Notes: generated by a model not told the origin, from the sequence alone. A stretch of 13,367 nt of DNA from Candidatus Alistipes excrementipullorum (GCA_019113665.1 DXGW01000059.1:1-13367), one strand, 5' to 3'. Shown: positions 6,428 through 13,367, counted from the first letter of the stretch. Numbers and translations: made by a program.

Positions 6428-8395
6428 TCATATCGTGATAACCACCCCGGCCGATAGCCATGTACCGGGCATGCGCAATCCTCCGTAATCGAAGTAGCGC
6501 GTATCGGTAATGTTTGTGGCATCGAGATACAGCCTCAATATCTTCCAGTCGAAAGCCAGACGTCCGTCGAGCAGGAAATAGGGCTTGTAACCGTGCACTT
6601 CGCCGTCGGCATCGGCATAGTTGCCTATACGGTCATAGAACGACCCTGTCAAGGACAACGAGAAATACCGCAGGAAGTGGAATTCGACATTCAACGCACA
6701 TTTGTTGCGCATATAGTCGAATGCATACTTCGAGATAAGCCCACCGCTCTCCTTGGTTTCGTATATGTGACCGTACGACAGCGTAACGCGGCGCAGCCAA
6801 CCGTCAGAGCGGTATCCGGCTGTAAGTTCGGTCCCGAGCACTCCGAGTTGTGTTATCTGACGCGATTCCCAGTCGGCCTCGGCCGTGGTTTTGACCCAGT
6901 CGATGATATTGTCGGCATCACGGTAATATACCTGTGCCGACGCGATCCAGTGTTTCGAATCGTACGATGCGGCAATACGGTATGTAATGGCGCTTTCCGG
7001 CTTCAGATCGGGATTCGACACGTAGCCGACAGCCGTATAGAAGAGGTCCGTATATGAAGGCAGGCGCATCGACTGCGTGGCACCGGCCTCGACACGGATT
7101 CCGGTAAGCGACCGGTAACCGCCCGAAGCGCTCCACAAGGCCGACGTCCCGTAAGGTGTAAAGCTCACGCCTCCCGAAGCCGCCACATTGAAACGCTTCC
7201 AGTTTTTGGTGTGTCTCAGCCACACATTACCCACATGACGCTGCTCACCCCTGGTATATATTCCATGAGGCGTTTCGAGCGGATTTCCCAAAACCGTACT
7301 GTATATGTGGTTGAAGGTATAGTCTCCGCCGAGCGAGGTCGTACCTCCGACCCAACGCATATCGCCCCATACCTCGGCACCGGCATCGTCGGTGTTGTGA
7401 TGGTTGAACGGCACCTTGGCCTCACTGCCGCGTATGAGTTCGAAACGGTCGAAGTTCTTGCGGTAACGGCCCGAAGCATTCAGCGTGAAAGGACCCCAGG
7501 CCTTGACCCAGCGTACCGACGCAATGGCGGTCTGTGTCTGCTCGTACTGGTCGGGATAGCTGAGCGAATAGAATCCGTTGGCACCGAACCCGCGATGCTG
7601 GTACCCACCCTGGACATCGAAGAATCCCGCCTTTGCCGAATCGTACGTAGCCCTGACATAGGCATTGTAGTTGGCGAAATCGGTGTTGTGGATATACCCG
7701 TCACTGCGTCTGTACGAGCCCATAGCCATGACCGTAAGCCCCTTGTGGGTTACAGCTCCCGAAAGGTTGGCATAGGCGTAGCCGTAGGCTCCGCCCGAGG
7801 CATCGAGACGCAGGTATGTCGGGCGCAACGGTGCCGTACGTATGTTTATCGCACCGGCGAACGCCCCGACACCCGAGACGCCGTCGATGAGCTCGATACC
7901 CGAGACACAATCAATGTCTACAGGCAACGAGTGGGTCTGATGCCCCGTACGGGCATCGGTAAAGTTGATACCGTTCAACAAAACCATTGTCTGGTCGAAC
8001 GAACCGCCCCGGATCGAGATGTCGGTCTGTATCCCCTTGCCTGCACGCTCGCGCACATCTATCGACGGGCTGAGGCGAAGGGCCGATTCGATGGTCTGAA
8101 TCGGCGCGACAGCCTCGGAGCTCCTTTCGAAGATCGGTGTCACGACCATGGCACTGCGCGTTGGCGTGGACTTGTTGCCCTCGACACTGATATCGTCTAT
8201 CTGCAAAGTCTTGTAGACCGACGTCGTGTCGCTGCCTTCGGCGCGAGCCTCGTTGTGAGCAAGCAAGAGAATCGACATCCCAACCGCGAGCACCCCGATT
8301 TTCACCTGGCAATGCATGCTCGCAAATGCACCGTACGGTGTGCGAGACCATCGCCTGAAGCACGGGACCGGCTTCACAGTTGAAATCTCTTTCAT
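6428..8395 (-). CDS. TonB-dependent outer-membrane receptor, plug plus beta-barrel
   Basis: This 655-residue receptor would import a ligand across the outer membrane using TonB energy. The N-terminus has a basic stretch, then a hydrophobic segment (about 33-46) and a likely signal cleavage after ARA at 50-52. A plug domain runs roughly 95-187 with the family phrases ALRLSPSIDVRERAGKG, ISIRGGSFDQ, VLLNGIN and GAINIRT. The rest is a barrel of alternating strands rich in Y, W and F, ending in YFDYGGLRMPGTW and a final strand, although the last residue is I rather than the common F. It lacks the carboxypeptidase-like N-terminal domain of SusC proteins and there is no SusD gene nearby. Similar proteins are often annotated BtuB-like, but I see no cobalamin riboswitch upstream, so the substrate is unknown. 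The start is uncertain: an internal ATG at 8317 gives a more ordinary signal peptide. It is a single-gene unit. Confidence 0.9.
   Translation of the reverse strand: MKEISTVKPVPCFRRWSRTPYGAFASMHCQVKIGVLAVGMSILLLAHNEARAEGSDTTSVYKTLQIDDISVEGNKSTPTRSAMVVTPIFERSSEAVAPIQTIESALRLSPSIDVRERAGKGIQTDISIRGGSFDQTMVLLNGINFTDARTGHQTHSLPVDIDCVSGIELIDGVSGVGAFAGAINIRTAPLRPTYLRLDASGGAYGYAYANLSGAVTHKGLTVMAMGSYRRSDGYIHNTDFANYNAYVRATYDSAKAGFFDVQGGYQHRGFGANGFYSLSYPDQYEQTQTAIASVRWVKAWGPFTLNASGRYRKNFDRFELIRGSEAKVPFNHHNTDDAGAEVWGDMRWVGGTTSLGGDYTFNHIYSTVLGNPLETPHGIYTRGEQRHVGNVWLRHTKNWKRFNVAASGGVSFTPYGTSALWSASGGYRSLTGIRVEAGATQSMRLPSYTDLFYTAVGYVSNPDLKPESAITYRIAASYDSKHWIASAQVYYRDADNIIDWVKTTAEADWESRQITQLGVLGTELTAGYRSDGWLRRVTLSYGHIYETKESGGLISKYAFDYMRNKCALNVEFHFLRYFSLSLTGSFYDRIGNYADADGEVHGYKPYFLLDGRLAFDWKILRLYLDATNITDTRYFDYGGLRMPGTWLSAGVVITI
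8319..8346. repeat. Interrupted palindrome at the start of the TonB receptor gene
   Basis: The perfect 12-base palindrome CACCGTACGGTG (8329-8340) is flanked by CTCGCA (8319-8324) and its exact complement TGCGAG (8341-8346), with a 4-base AATG bulge on one side. It lies between the two candidate start codons (8395 and 8317), so it would be either early coding sequence or a leader hairpin directly before the internal start. Confidence 0.45.
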
Positions 8396-8431
8396 CTTGT
8401 TTGGATTTAATTGGTTAATAAAACAGTGAAT

Positions 8432-8471
8432 AAAAACAAACAGCCCGTGTCGATTTCTGCACAGGCTGTTT
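8432..8471 (-). terminator. Intrinsic terminator of the nspC-manA unit
   Basis: Bases 8438-8450 pair with 8459-8471 around an 8-base loop, with one mismatch and one wobble. On the minus strand the stem runs into TTTGTTTTT. It begins 24 bases after the manA stop and separates that unit from the TonB receptor gene. Confidence 0.82.
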
Positions 8472-8494
8472 TATCATTATCGTAACATGAACGC

Positions 8495-9478
8495 CTAACC
8501 GACATAGATTTCAAGCAGGCGTGCCTTTCCTGATATGCATACATCGTTGATCTCGGCCGGAATCAGCACCACATCGCCGTCGGACATATGCTCCTTGCCG
8601 CCCTCGGTTTCGAGTTCGACCTCACCGCCGACACACATGTAAATGACAAACGAGTCAAGCGGCGCATAATCCTTGTCGACATCACCGTCCACATCGAGCA
8701 GGTTGGTCGTAAAATAACGGCACTTTACGATCTCTACCGACTTGTTTGTTTCGGGCTTGCATTTCTTGATGCACTCTTCGGGTCTGCGTTCGAAATCGAT
8801 GGCATCTACCGCCAGTGCCGTATGAAGTTCACGCGGCTTGCCGTCGGCGCCGACACGGTCCCAGTCGTAAATACGGTACGTAACGTCCGAAGTCTGCTGT
8901 ATCTCCACGACCTCGACACCCTTGCCCAATGCATGGACCATGCCTGCAGGTATGAAGAAGGCATCGCCCGGTTTCACCGGAACACGGTTGAGCAGTTCGG
9001 GCAGATAACCGCCCGATACGGCGTCGAGATACTCTTCGCGCGTAATGTCGGCTTTCGAGAAGCCTATGTATATGAATGCATCGGGTGTACATGACGTGAC
9101 GTACCACATTTCGGTCTTGCCATATGAGTTATGGCGTTCGGCCGCAAGCGCATCATCGGGGTGTACCTGCACCGACAGCACGTCATTGCAGTCGAGAGTC
9201 TTTATCAGCAACGGGAACTCCAGACCGAACTTTTCGAATATACGGTCGCCTACGAGATCGCCCATATATACCTCGATCAGTTCCTGAAGATTGTTGCCCT
9301 TGAGCATGCCGTTGGCTGCCACCGAGATATCTCCCTTTACACACGATATGTCCCAGCTTTCACCGTAACGTTTCGTCTTGTCTACATGCCCTACCTGCGC
9401 ACCTTTTTTTGTAAGGAGGGCATTACCGCCCCAGATACGCTCCTTCAGCCTCGGTTTGAATTTCAACGGATACAACAT
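8495..9478 (-). CDS. manA: Mannose-6-phosphate isomerase, short class I type
   Basis: The 327-residue zinc-dependent cupin enzyme interconverts mannose 6-phosphate and fructose 6-phosphate in the cytosol, feeding GDP-mannose and GDP-fucose synthesis or mannose use. The N-terminus carries LKERIWGG (11-18). The metal ligands are visible as Q104 and H106 in QVHPDD, E123 in GKTEMWYV and H182 in PAGMVHALG. R202 in VTYRIYDWDR matches the catalytic arginine region. The C-terminal cupin-like half contains the DGDVVLIPA segment. The length is normal for the short bacterial form. It starts 26 bases after the cysteate synthase-like gene with no recognisable promoter in between, and a terminator follows it, so it is the last gene of a three-gene unit. 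No metabolic link to the two genes before it is obvious. Confidence 0.95.
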   Translation of the reverse strand: MLYPLKFKPRLKERIWGGNALLTKKGAQVGHVDKTKRYGESWDISCVKGDISVAANGMLKGNNLQELIEVYMGDLVGDRIFEKFGLEFPLLIKTLDCNDVLSVQVHPDDALAAERHNSYGKTEMWYVTSCTPDAFIYIGFSKADITREEYLDAVSGGYLPELLNRVPVKPGDAFFIPAGMVHALGKGVEVVEIQQTSDVTYRIYDWDRVGADGKPRELHTALAVDAIDFERRPEECIKKCKPETNKSVEIVKCRYFTTNLLDVDGDVDKDYAPLDSFVIYMCVGGEVELETEGGKEHMSDGDVVLIPAEINDVCISGKARLLEIYVG

Positions 9479-9504
9479 GATCTGTAACTTTTTGATTTTA
9501 TTGC

Positions 9505-10797
9505 TTATGCGAACAACGCCTCAACCTTGGCGACAACATCGTCGGCATCAGGCGTAAGCGAGAATACATGGCTCGGTTTGAGATACCACAACTCCTTGTC
9601 GCGCTTGAACAGTTCCTCGCCGGCTCCGGTGATATTGAGCATAACCGTCGCTTCGGGATCGATGCGGCCGTCAGCTACAGCCTTAACAAGCGATGCAGTG
9701 GCTACGCCGGCAGCAGAATATATGTCTATACCCTCAAGTTCATGGAAGAGTTGTTTGGCCTTGCGGGCCTGAGCGTTCGTAGCCACAAGGACATCGCCGC
9801 CCGTAGCCTTCAGGGCATCGTACAATCCACCGCATATTCCATAGGGAGGCTTGCGGTTCGACAGAACCTTGGCATCGATGATCTCAACATCACGGCGGGC
9901 CTTGTTCTCGTCATATGGAAGCATTTCGCGCGAATCGGCACGCCATGCGTCGTACATCGGTACAAACGGGGCGTTCTGCGACACCATGAGCTTCATCGTG
10001 TTGCTGCCGAAACGTCCGTCTTCTATAAGTCGCATGTTCGCTTCCCATGCCGCAATGGCACCCGTACCGCTTCCGACCGCCTGGAAATAGTAGTCGGGAA
10101 TACGGCCGATGGTCGTAACGGCCGAAAGTACCGTTGTGGCCATACCGTCACGACGGGCCACGTTCTTCGCTCCGCCTTCCGCATAGAACATGGGAGAACG
10201 CAGGGCGAGGTCGCTCAAATGAATGGCATCGAAATAGTCGCCGCCCTTCTCACATGATATGAGTTTCACACACGGATTGAGCGGTTTTTCGAACCACAGG
10301 GCGTCGAGATTGTCAGCCGGCACCGACAACAGCAACTTGATATTGTTGTCCGAACAAACCTTGGCAAATGCGCGGGCTGTATTTCCTGCCGACGCAACGA
10401 CGAGCACCTTGTCGCAGTTCTCATCGGCTCTGGCGCACACGCTGTAAGCCTCGGTCTCCTTGAACGAGCACGTCGTCATGTTGGCCCCTATGGCAGGATT
10501 GTAACCGTTGAACGTAATGTAAAGGTTTTTCAGCCCAAGATGCGCGGCCAGGTTCTTGCTCTTGTATGTAACTGGAGCGGACGAACCTTTCAACATGCGC
10601 TTTACGGGCAGCCAGTCGCAGAACTTGTATAGTCCGAACGAATCGGGCTTCACGTCGATTTGCTTGACGGCATATTTCGTTCTTACGAGCGACGGTTTTT
10701 TACATTCACGGTCACTGAGCGTCCAACCTTCGTCGGCAAACTCGCGTCCCGTTGCGACGCATTCAAGCGTGTAGTCAGTAGGCTTAAATTCTTTCAT
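9505..10797 (-). CDS. Cysteate synthase-like PLP enzyme (threonine synthase paralogue)
   Basis: This 430-residue fold-type II PLP enzyme probably makes L-cysteate from O-phosphoserine and sulfite. The PLP lysine is K113 in TCSFKETEA. The substrate loop is SAGNT (136-140), and the cofactor phosphate loop is GSGTG (242-246). The segments FCDWLPV (59-65) and NLYITFNGY (91-99), followed by TCSFKE, resemble the cysteate synthase of Methanosarcina more than ordinary threonine synthase, as far as I recall that sequence. The usual Bacteroidetes ThrC N-terminus is absent. In methanogens cysteate leads to coenzyme M. In Bacteroidetes it is the precursor of capnine and other sulfonolipids, which Alistipes is reported to produce. 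The acyltransferase for that pathway is not in this window. The gene lies 16 bases after nspC and 26 before manA. Threonine synthase activity remains the main alternative. Confidence 0.8.
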   Translation of the reverse strand: MKEFKPTDYTLECVATGREFADEGWTLSDRECKKPSLVRTKYAVKQIDVKPDSFGLYKFCDWLPVKRMLKGSSAPVTYKSKNLAAHLGLKNLYITFNGYNPAIGANMTTCSFKETEAYSVCARADENCDKVLVVASAGNTARAFAKVCSDNNIKLLLSVPADNLDALWFEKPLNPCVKLISCEKGGDYFDAIHLSDLALRSPMFYAEGGAKNVARRDGMATTVLSAVTTIGRIPDYYFQAVGSGTGAIAAWEANMRLIEDGRFGSNTMKLMVSQNAPFVPMYDAWRADSREMLPYDENKARRDVEIIDAKVLSNRKPPYGICGGLYDALKATGGDVLVATNAQARKAKQLFHELEGIDIYSAAGVATASLVKAVADGRIDPEATVMLNITGAGEELFKRDKELWYLKPSHVFSLTPDADDVVAKVEALFA

Positions 10798-10813
10798 CGT
10801 AATGTATTTGGGT

Positions 10814-11944
10814 TCACGACATACGCGACTTGAAGTCCTCGTAGCCGAATTCTTTGATTATGTTCACATCTCCCCCGTGTGTAGCAATGGCTATGGCCGG
10901 GTGCGACACGCCGTTGAACATCGTGGTCTTGACCATCGTATAGTGTATCATGTCCTCGAATACGATGCGGTCGCCGACACGCGGCTCTCGGTCGAAGGCC
11001 CAATCACCATAATAATCACCGGCAAGGCAGCTGTTGCCGCCCATGCGCCAGCGCTTTTCACCTTCTGCAGGTTCATGCGCCCCGATGATGGCCGGTTTAT
11101 ACGGCATCTCCAGGCAATCCGGCATATGACAGGCGAACGACACGTTGAGCATGGCAGTATTGACACCGCCATTGCGCACAATGTCCTCGACCGTCGAGAC
11201 AAGATAACCCGTACGCCACGTAAAGGCGCTTCCAGGTTCAAGTATGATACGCAGATGCGGGTGCCGCGAGCGGAAATCGCGTATGACCCTTATGAGTTCG
11301 TCGCAATCGTACTCTGCATGTGTCATAAGATGGCCGCCGCCGCAGTTGAGCCACTTCACGCGGTCGAGCAGATCGCCGAAATGCTCCTCAACGGCCTCAA
11401 GGGCCTTGCGCAGGTGTTCGGGACGCGACTCGCACAATACATGGAAATGCAATCCGTCGATTCCGTCCGGCAGTTCGCCCAACTCGGCACGCGTAACACC
11501 AAGACGAGACCCCTTGACACACGGATTGTAAAGATCGGTTCCGACAGGCGAATACTCGGGGTTTATACGCAGCCCGCACGATATGCCGCGAAGCAATGCC
11601 CTTTGGCCGAAACGTTCGAACTGTGCAAGCGAATTGAATGTAATGTGGCTGCTGTACCGCAGGATTTCATCTATTTCCCGTTCCGTATAGACTGGAGCAT
11701 ACGTATGGGCCAGCTGGCCATACTCCTCGAACACCAGACGCGCTTCGGCAAGCGAACTCGCCGTAGCCCCGTCGGAATGGCGGGCCAGCGTCGGGAATAT
11801 GCTCCACATGGCGCAGGCCTTCAATGCCACGATGATCTCGGCACCGCTCTCACGGCGCACGTAAACAATGGTTTCGAGATTCCGCTGCAGCAAATCCTCA
11901 TCGAGGACGAAACATGGAGAAGGTACTTTGTCAAAATCCACCAT
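10814..11944 (-). CDS. nspC: Carboxynorspermidine/carboxyspermidine decarboxylase
   Basis: The 376-residue protein is a fold-type III PLP decarboxylase that removes CO2 from carboxyspermidine (or carboxynorspermidine) to give spermidine (or norspermidine). It begins with the typical VDFDKVPSPCFVL. The PLP lysine is K42 in VALKACAMW. HFHVLCE lies near 166-172, the glycine loop GGGH at 202-205, EPG at 236-238, and the active-site C306 and D310 in SCLAGD. The start at 11944 reproduces the family's usual beginning; an adjacent ATG at 11947 is equally possible and adds one Met. The frame is open to 12001, but that would run through a promoter-like region. It is the first gene of a unit with the cysteate synthase-like gene and manA. 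Its pathway partner is the next gene upstream, separated by a 134-base spacer holding a terminator and inverted repeats. Confidence 0.95.
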   Translation of the reverse strand: MVDFDKVPSPCFVLDEDLLQRNLETIVYVRRESGAEIIVALKACAMWSIFPTLARHSDGATASSLAEARLVFEEYGQLAHTYAPVYTEREIDEILRYSSHITFNSLAQFERFGQRALLRGISCGLRINPEYSPVGTDLYNPCVKGSRLGVTRAELGELPDGIDGLHFHVLCESRPEHLRKALEAVEEHFGDLLDRVKWLNCGGGHLMTHAEYDCDELIRVIRDFRSRHPHLRIILEPGSAFTWRTGYLVSTVEDIVRNGGVNTAMLNVSFACHMPDCLEMPYKPAIIGAHEPAEGEKRWRMGGNSCLAGDYYGDWAFDREPRVGDRIVFEDMIHYTMVKTTMFNGVSHPAIAIATHGGDVNIIKEFGYEDFKSRMS

Positions 11945-11956
11945 CATATCCGAATT

Positions 11957-11999
11957 GAGCACACAAAGATAACACAAATTATCTTCTGCTGTGTGCCTC
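11957..11999. repeat. Two-tier inverted repeat over the nspC promoter
   Basis: GCACACA (11959-11965) is matched by TGTGTGC (11990-11996). Immediately inside, AAGATAA (11966-11972) is matched by TTATCTT (11979-11985) around a 6-base centre. Only a CTGC bulge (11986-11989) breaks the symmetry, and a GA/TC outer pair can extend it. The -7 box sits in one arm and transcription should start at the edge, so it looks more like an operator or DNA-level cruciform than an RNA leader. In read-through RNA it would fold as a hairpin. Confidence 0.6.
11964..11971 (-). promoter_or_regulatory. Likely -7 box of the nspC unit
   Basis: On the minus strand these bases read TATCTTTG, an exact TAnnTTTG match, placing the transcription start near 11957, about 13 bases before the ATG. 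The expected -33 position (11991-11995) does not read TTTG, so the promoter may need an activator or be weak. Confidence 0.5.
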
Positions 12000-12009
12000 A
12001 CATGAATAT

Positions 12010-12025
12010 TAGGTATTTATACCTA
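12010..12025. repeat. Perfect 16-base palindromic element upstream of nspC
   Basis: TAGGTAT (12010-12016) and ATACCTA (12019-12025) form an exact inverted repeat with a 2-base TT centre. It lies about 50-70 bases upstream of the expected nspC transcription start and just past the dehydrogenase terminator. It is the right size for a dimeric regulator site, but no regulator is identified. Confidence 0.5.
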
Positions 12026-12027
12026 TT

Positions 12028-12060
12028 AAAACGGGGAGAAAGGCCTGCCCTTCTCCCCGT
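12028..12060 (-). terminator. Likely intrinsic terminator of the carboxyspermidine dehydrogenase gene
   Basis: ACGGGGAGAA (12031-12040) pairs perfectly with TTCTCCCCGT (12051-12060) over 10 positions around a 10-base loop. On the minus strand the stem ends in a short TTTT then AATA. The stem is strong but the T-run is short, so termination may be partial and some read-through into nspC is possible. Confidence 0.7.
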
Positions 12061-12081
12061 AACATTGCAACGATTAAAGCA

Positions 12082-13272
12082 TCACACTTCAAGATCGACA
12101 TCGAACTCCTCAACCCAGGGCAGCCCCTGCTCGCCGAGGTCGGCCAGGAACGGATCGGGATCGAACTCCTCGACATTGAAGACACCGGCACCGCGCCAGA
12201 GTCCCTTGGCCCACATCGAAGCACCGAGGGCAGCCGGAACACCCGTAGTGAAACTTACGGCCTGCGTACCGGTCTCGGCGTATGCCTTTTCGTGATCACA
12301 GTTGTTGTAGATATAGTATGTACGCTCCTTGCCGTCCTTGATACCGCGTATGCGGCAGCCGATCGAGGTCTTGCCGTGATAGTTGGCACCGAGAGACTTG
12401 GGATCGGGCAATACGGCCTTGAGGAACTGTATCGGCACGATCTCGACGCCGTTGTAGATGATCGGGTCGATACGGGCCATACCGATATTCTGAATCACAC
12501 GCAGGTGTGTCAGATACTCCTGTCCGAAAGTCATCCAGAAACGGGCGCGCTTGATGGTCGGATAGTTCTTCACGAGCGACTCGAGCTCCTCGTGATAGAT
12601 GACATACGATTCGCGCTCGCCGATTTCGGGATAATGCAGAGCCTTGTGAATCTCATGGGGTTCAGTAACGACCCACTTGCCGTTCTCGTAATAGCGGCCC
12701 TTCTGCGTAACCTCGCGGATATTGATCTCGGGGTTGAAGTTGGTGGCGAATGCCATGCCGTGATTTCCGGCATTGCAATCCACGATGTCGAGATAGTGGA
12801 TCTCGTCAAAATGATGCTTTGCGGCATAAGCCGTGAATATCGCCGTAACTCCCGGGTCGAAGCCGCAGCCGAGAATGGCCGTCAGCCCCTTCTCCTTGAA
12901 ACGGTCCTGATAAGCCCACTGCCACGAATACTCGAAATGGGCCTCGTCCTTGGGCTCGTAGTTGGCCGTATCGAGGTAGTTGACCCCGCACTCGAGACAT
13001 GCGTCCATGATCGTCAGGTCCTGATACGGGAGCGCAACATTGATAACAATGTCGGGCTTGAAACTGCGGAAGAGTTCGCACAATTCCGGAACGCTGTCGG
13101 CATCGACCTGTGCCGTCTTTACACGGTCTCCTCCGATGGCCGCCGCTACGGCATCGCACTTTGATTTGGTTCGGCTCGCGAGCATCACGTCGCTGAAAAT
13201 CGGGTTGGCAGCAACCTTCTGGGCAACCACCGTACCCACGCCACCTGCGCCTATTATTAAAGCTCTACACAT
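12082..13272 (-). CDS. Carboxynorspermidine/carboxyspermidine dehydrogenase (saccharopine dehydrogenase family)
   Basis: The 396-residue protein is a saccharopine dehydrogenase-family reductase. It condenses aspartate semialdehyde with putrescine (or diaminopropane) using NAD(P)H to give carboxyspermidine (or carboxynorspermidine), which NspC then decarboxylates. The Rossmann motif GAGGVG is at 8-13, with SRT at 33-35 after the second strand, compatible with NADP. Family segments include INVALPYQD (77-85), CGVNYLDTANYE (95-106) and CGFDPGV (136-142), with GANYHGKTSIGC in the C-terminal half. The length is normal for this enzyme and shorter than lysine-catabolic saccharopine enzymes. The adjacent nspC gene makes the polyamine role much more likely than lysine metabolism. 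It has its own consensus promoter and a likely terminator, so it is probably regulated separately from nspC. Confidence 0.93.
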   Translation of the reverse strand: MCRALIIGAGGVGTVVAQKVAANPIFSDVMLASRTKSKCDAVAAAIGGDRVKTAQVDADSVPELCELFRSFKPDIVINVALPYQDLTIMDACLECGVNYLDTANYEPKDEAHFEYSWQWAYQDRFKEKGLTAILGCGFDPGVTAIFTAYAAKHHFDEIHYLDIVDCNAGNHGMAFATNFNPEINIREVTQKGRYYENGKWVVTEPHEIHKALHYPEIGERESYVIYHEELESLVKNYPTIKRARFWMTFGQEYLTHLRVIQNIGMARIDPIIYNGVEIVPIQFLKAVLPDPKSLGANYHGKTSIGCRIRGIKDGKERTYYIYNNCDHEKAYAETGTQAVSFTTGVPAALGASMWAKGLWRGAGVFNVEEFDPDPFLADLGEQGLPWVEEFDVDLEV

Positions 13273-13304
13273 AAATTGTTATTCGTTTTTTGTTGAATGA
13301 CCCA

Positions 13305-13335
13305 CAAATTTATCTTTTTATTTTGGTAAAACAAA
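13305..13335 (-). promoter_or_regulatory. Bacteroidetes-type promoter of the carboxyspermidine dehydrogenase gene
   Basis: On the minus strand TTTG (13335-13332) is followed after 19 bases by TAAATTTG (13312-13305), matching the TTTG/TAnnTTTG consensus. Transcription would begin around 13298, leaving a leader of about 26 bases before the ATG at 13272. It overlaps the opposite-facing promoter. Confidence 0.78.
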
Positions 13336-13352
13336 AATATTGCATACATTTG
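13322..13352 (+). promoter_or_regulatory. Bacteroidetes-type promoter facing off the right edge
   Basis: TTTG (13322-13325) and TACATTTG (13345-13352) are separated by 19 bases, a full consensus match. It would start a transcript near 13359 for a gene beyond the window. The gene is not visible. Confidence 0.72.
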
Positions 13353-13367
13353 CACCACCAAAACGGA

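Noticed and set aside
7211..8383. 390-codon plus-strand open frame opposite the TonB receptor
   Set aside because: The opposite strand encodes an intact plug and barrel. This frame shows no domain pattern and has no promoter.
8396..8494. Possible cobalamin riboswitch upstream of the TonB receptor
   Set aside because: The spacer is only 99 bases, about 40 of them the preceding terminator, and no B12-box-like segment is visible.
9505..10797. Simple annotation as threonine synthase (thrC)
   Set aside because: The fold is shared, but the N-terminal segments fit cysteate synthase better and the usual Bacteroidetes ThrC N-terminus is missing. It is kept as an alternative only.
10802..12295. 497-codon plus-strand open frame opposite nspC
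   Set aside because: It is the antisense shadow of a clearly recognised gene, rich in H, R and T codons, with no family motifs. GC-rich third positions of the true gene remove stops on the other strand.
12292..13164. 290-codon plus-strand open frame opposite the carboxyspermidine dehydrogenase gene
   Set aside because: It is antisense to a full-length enzyme, and its hydrophobic look comes from the complement of common codons.

Overview
The window looks like a chromosomal segment from a gut-type Bacteroidales bacterium, most plausibly Alistipes or a relative in Rikenellaceae. Three things point there. Several intergenic regions carry the Bacteroidetes sigma-ABfr promoter form (TTTG, 19-20 bases, TAnnTTTG). 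Starts lack Shine-Dalgarno sequences. The protein families (Bacteroidetes AddA-like helicase-nuclease, NspC with carboxyspermidine dehydrogenase, a cysteate synthase-like enzyme, a plug-barrel TonB receptor) fit that phylum. The genus is an inference. I see no mobile element, CRISPR array or phage gene.

Left part, plus strand (1-5467): a large AddA/RecB-like helicase-nuclease whose GTG start appears to overlap the stop of an upstream gene; a tRNA-Gln(UUG) with its own promoter and a likely terminator; a TM1586-like nitroreductase with a consensus promoter; and malate dehydrogenase, closed by a strong terminator.

Middle part, minus strand (5488-8395): a TonB-dependent receptor ends in a strong hairpin terminator. 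Almost touching it is the promoter of a two-gene unit encoding a polymerase-beta-type nucleotidyltransferase and a small ABM-family monooxygenase.

Right part, minus strand (8432-13335): carboxynorspermidine/carboxyspermidine dehydrogenase has its own consensus promoter and a likely terminator. It is followed by a tight three-gene unit: nspC decarboxylase, a cysteate synthase-like PLP enzyme (16-base gap) and manA (26-base gap), ending in a hairpin terminator. The dehydrogenase and decarboxylase together form the alternative, S-adenosylmethionine-decarboxylase-free spermidine route. The cysteate synthase-like enzyme could supply L-cysteate for capnine-type sulfonolipids, which Alistipes is known to make. 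The spacer between dehydrogenase and nspC is dense with inverted repeats and is the most interesting regulatory DNA here. At the right edge, two promoters fire in opposite directions from overlapping sequence, one of them into an unseen gene.
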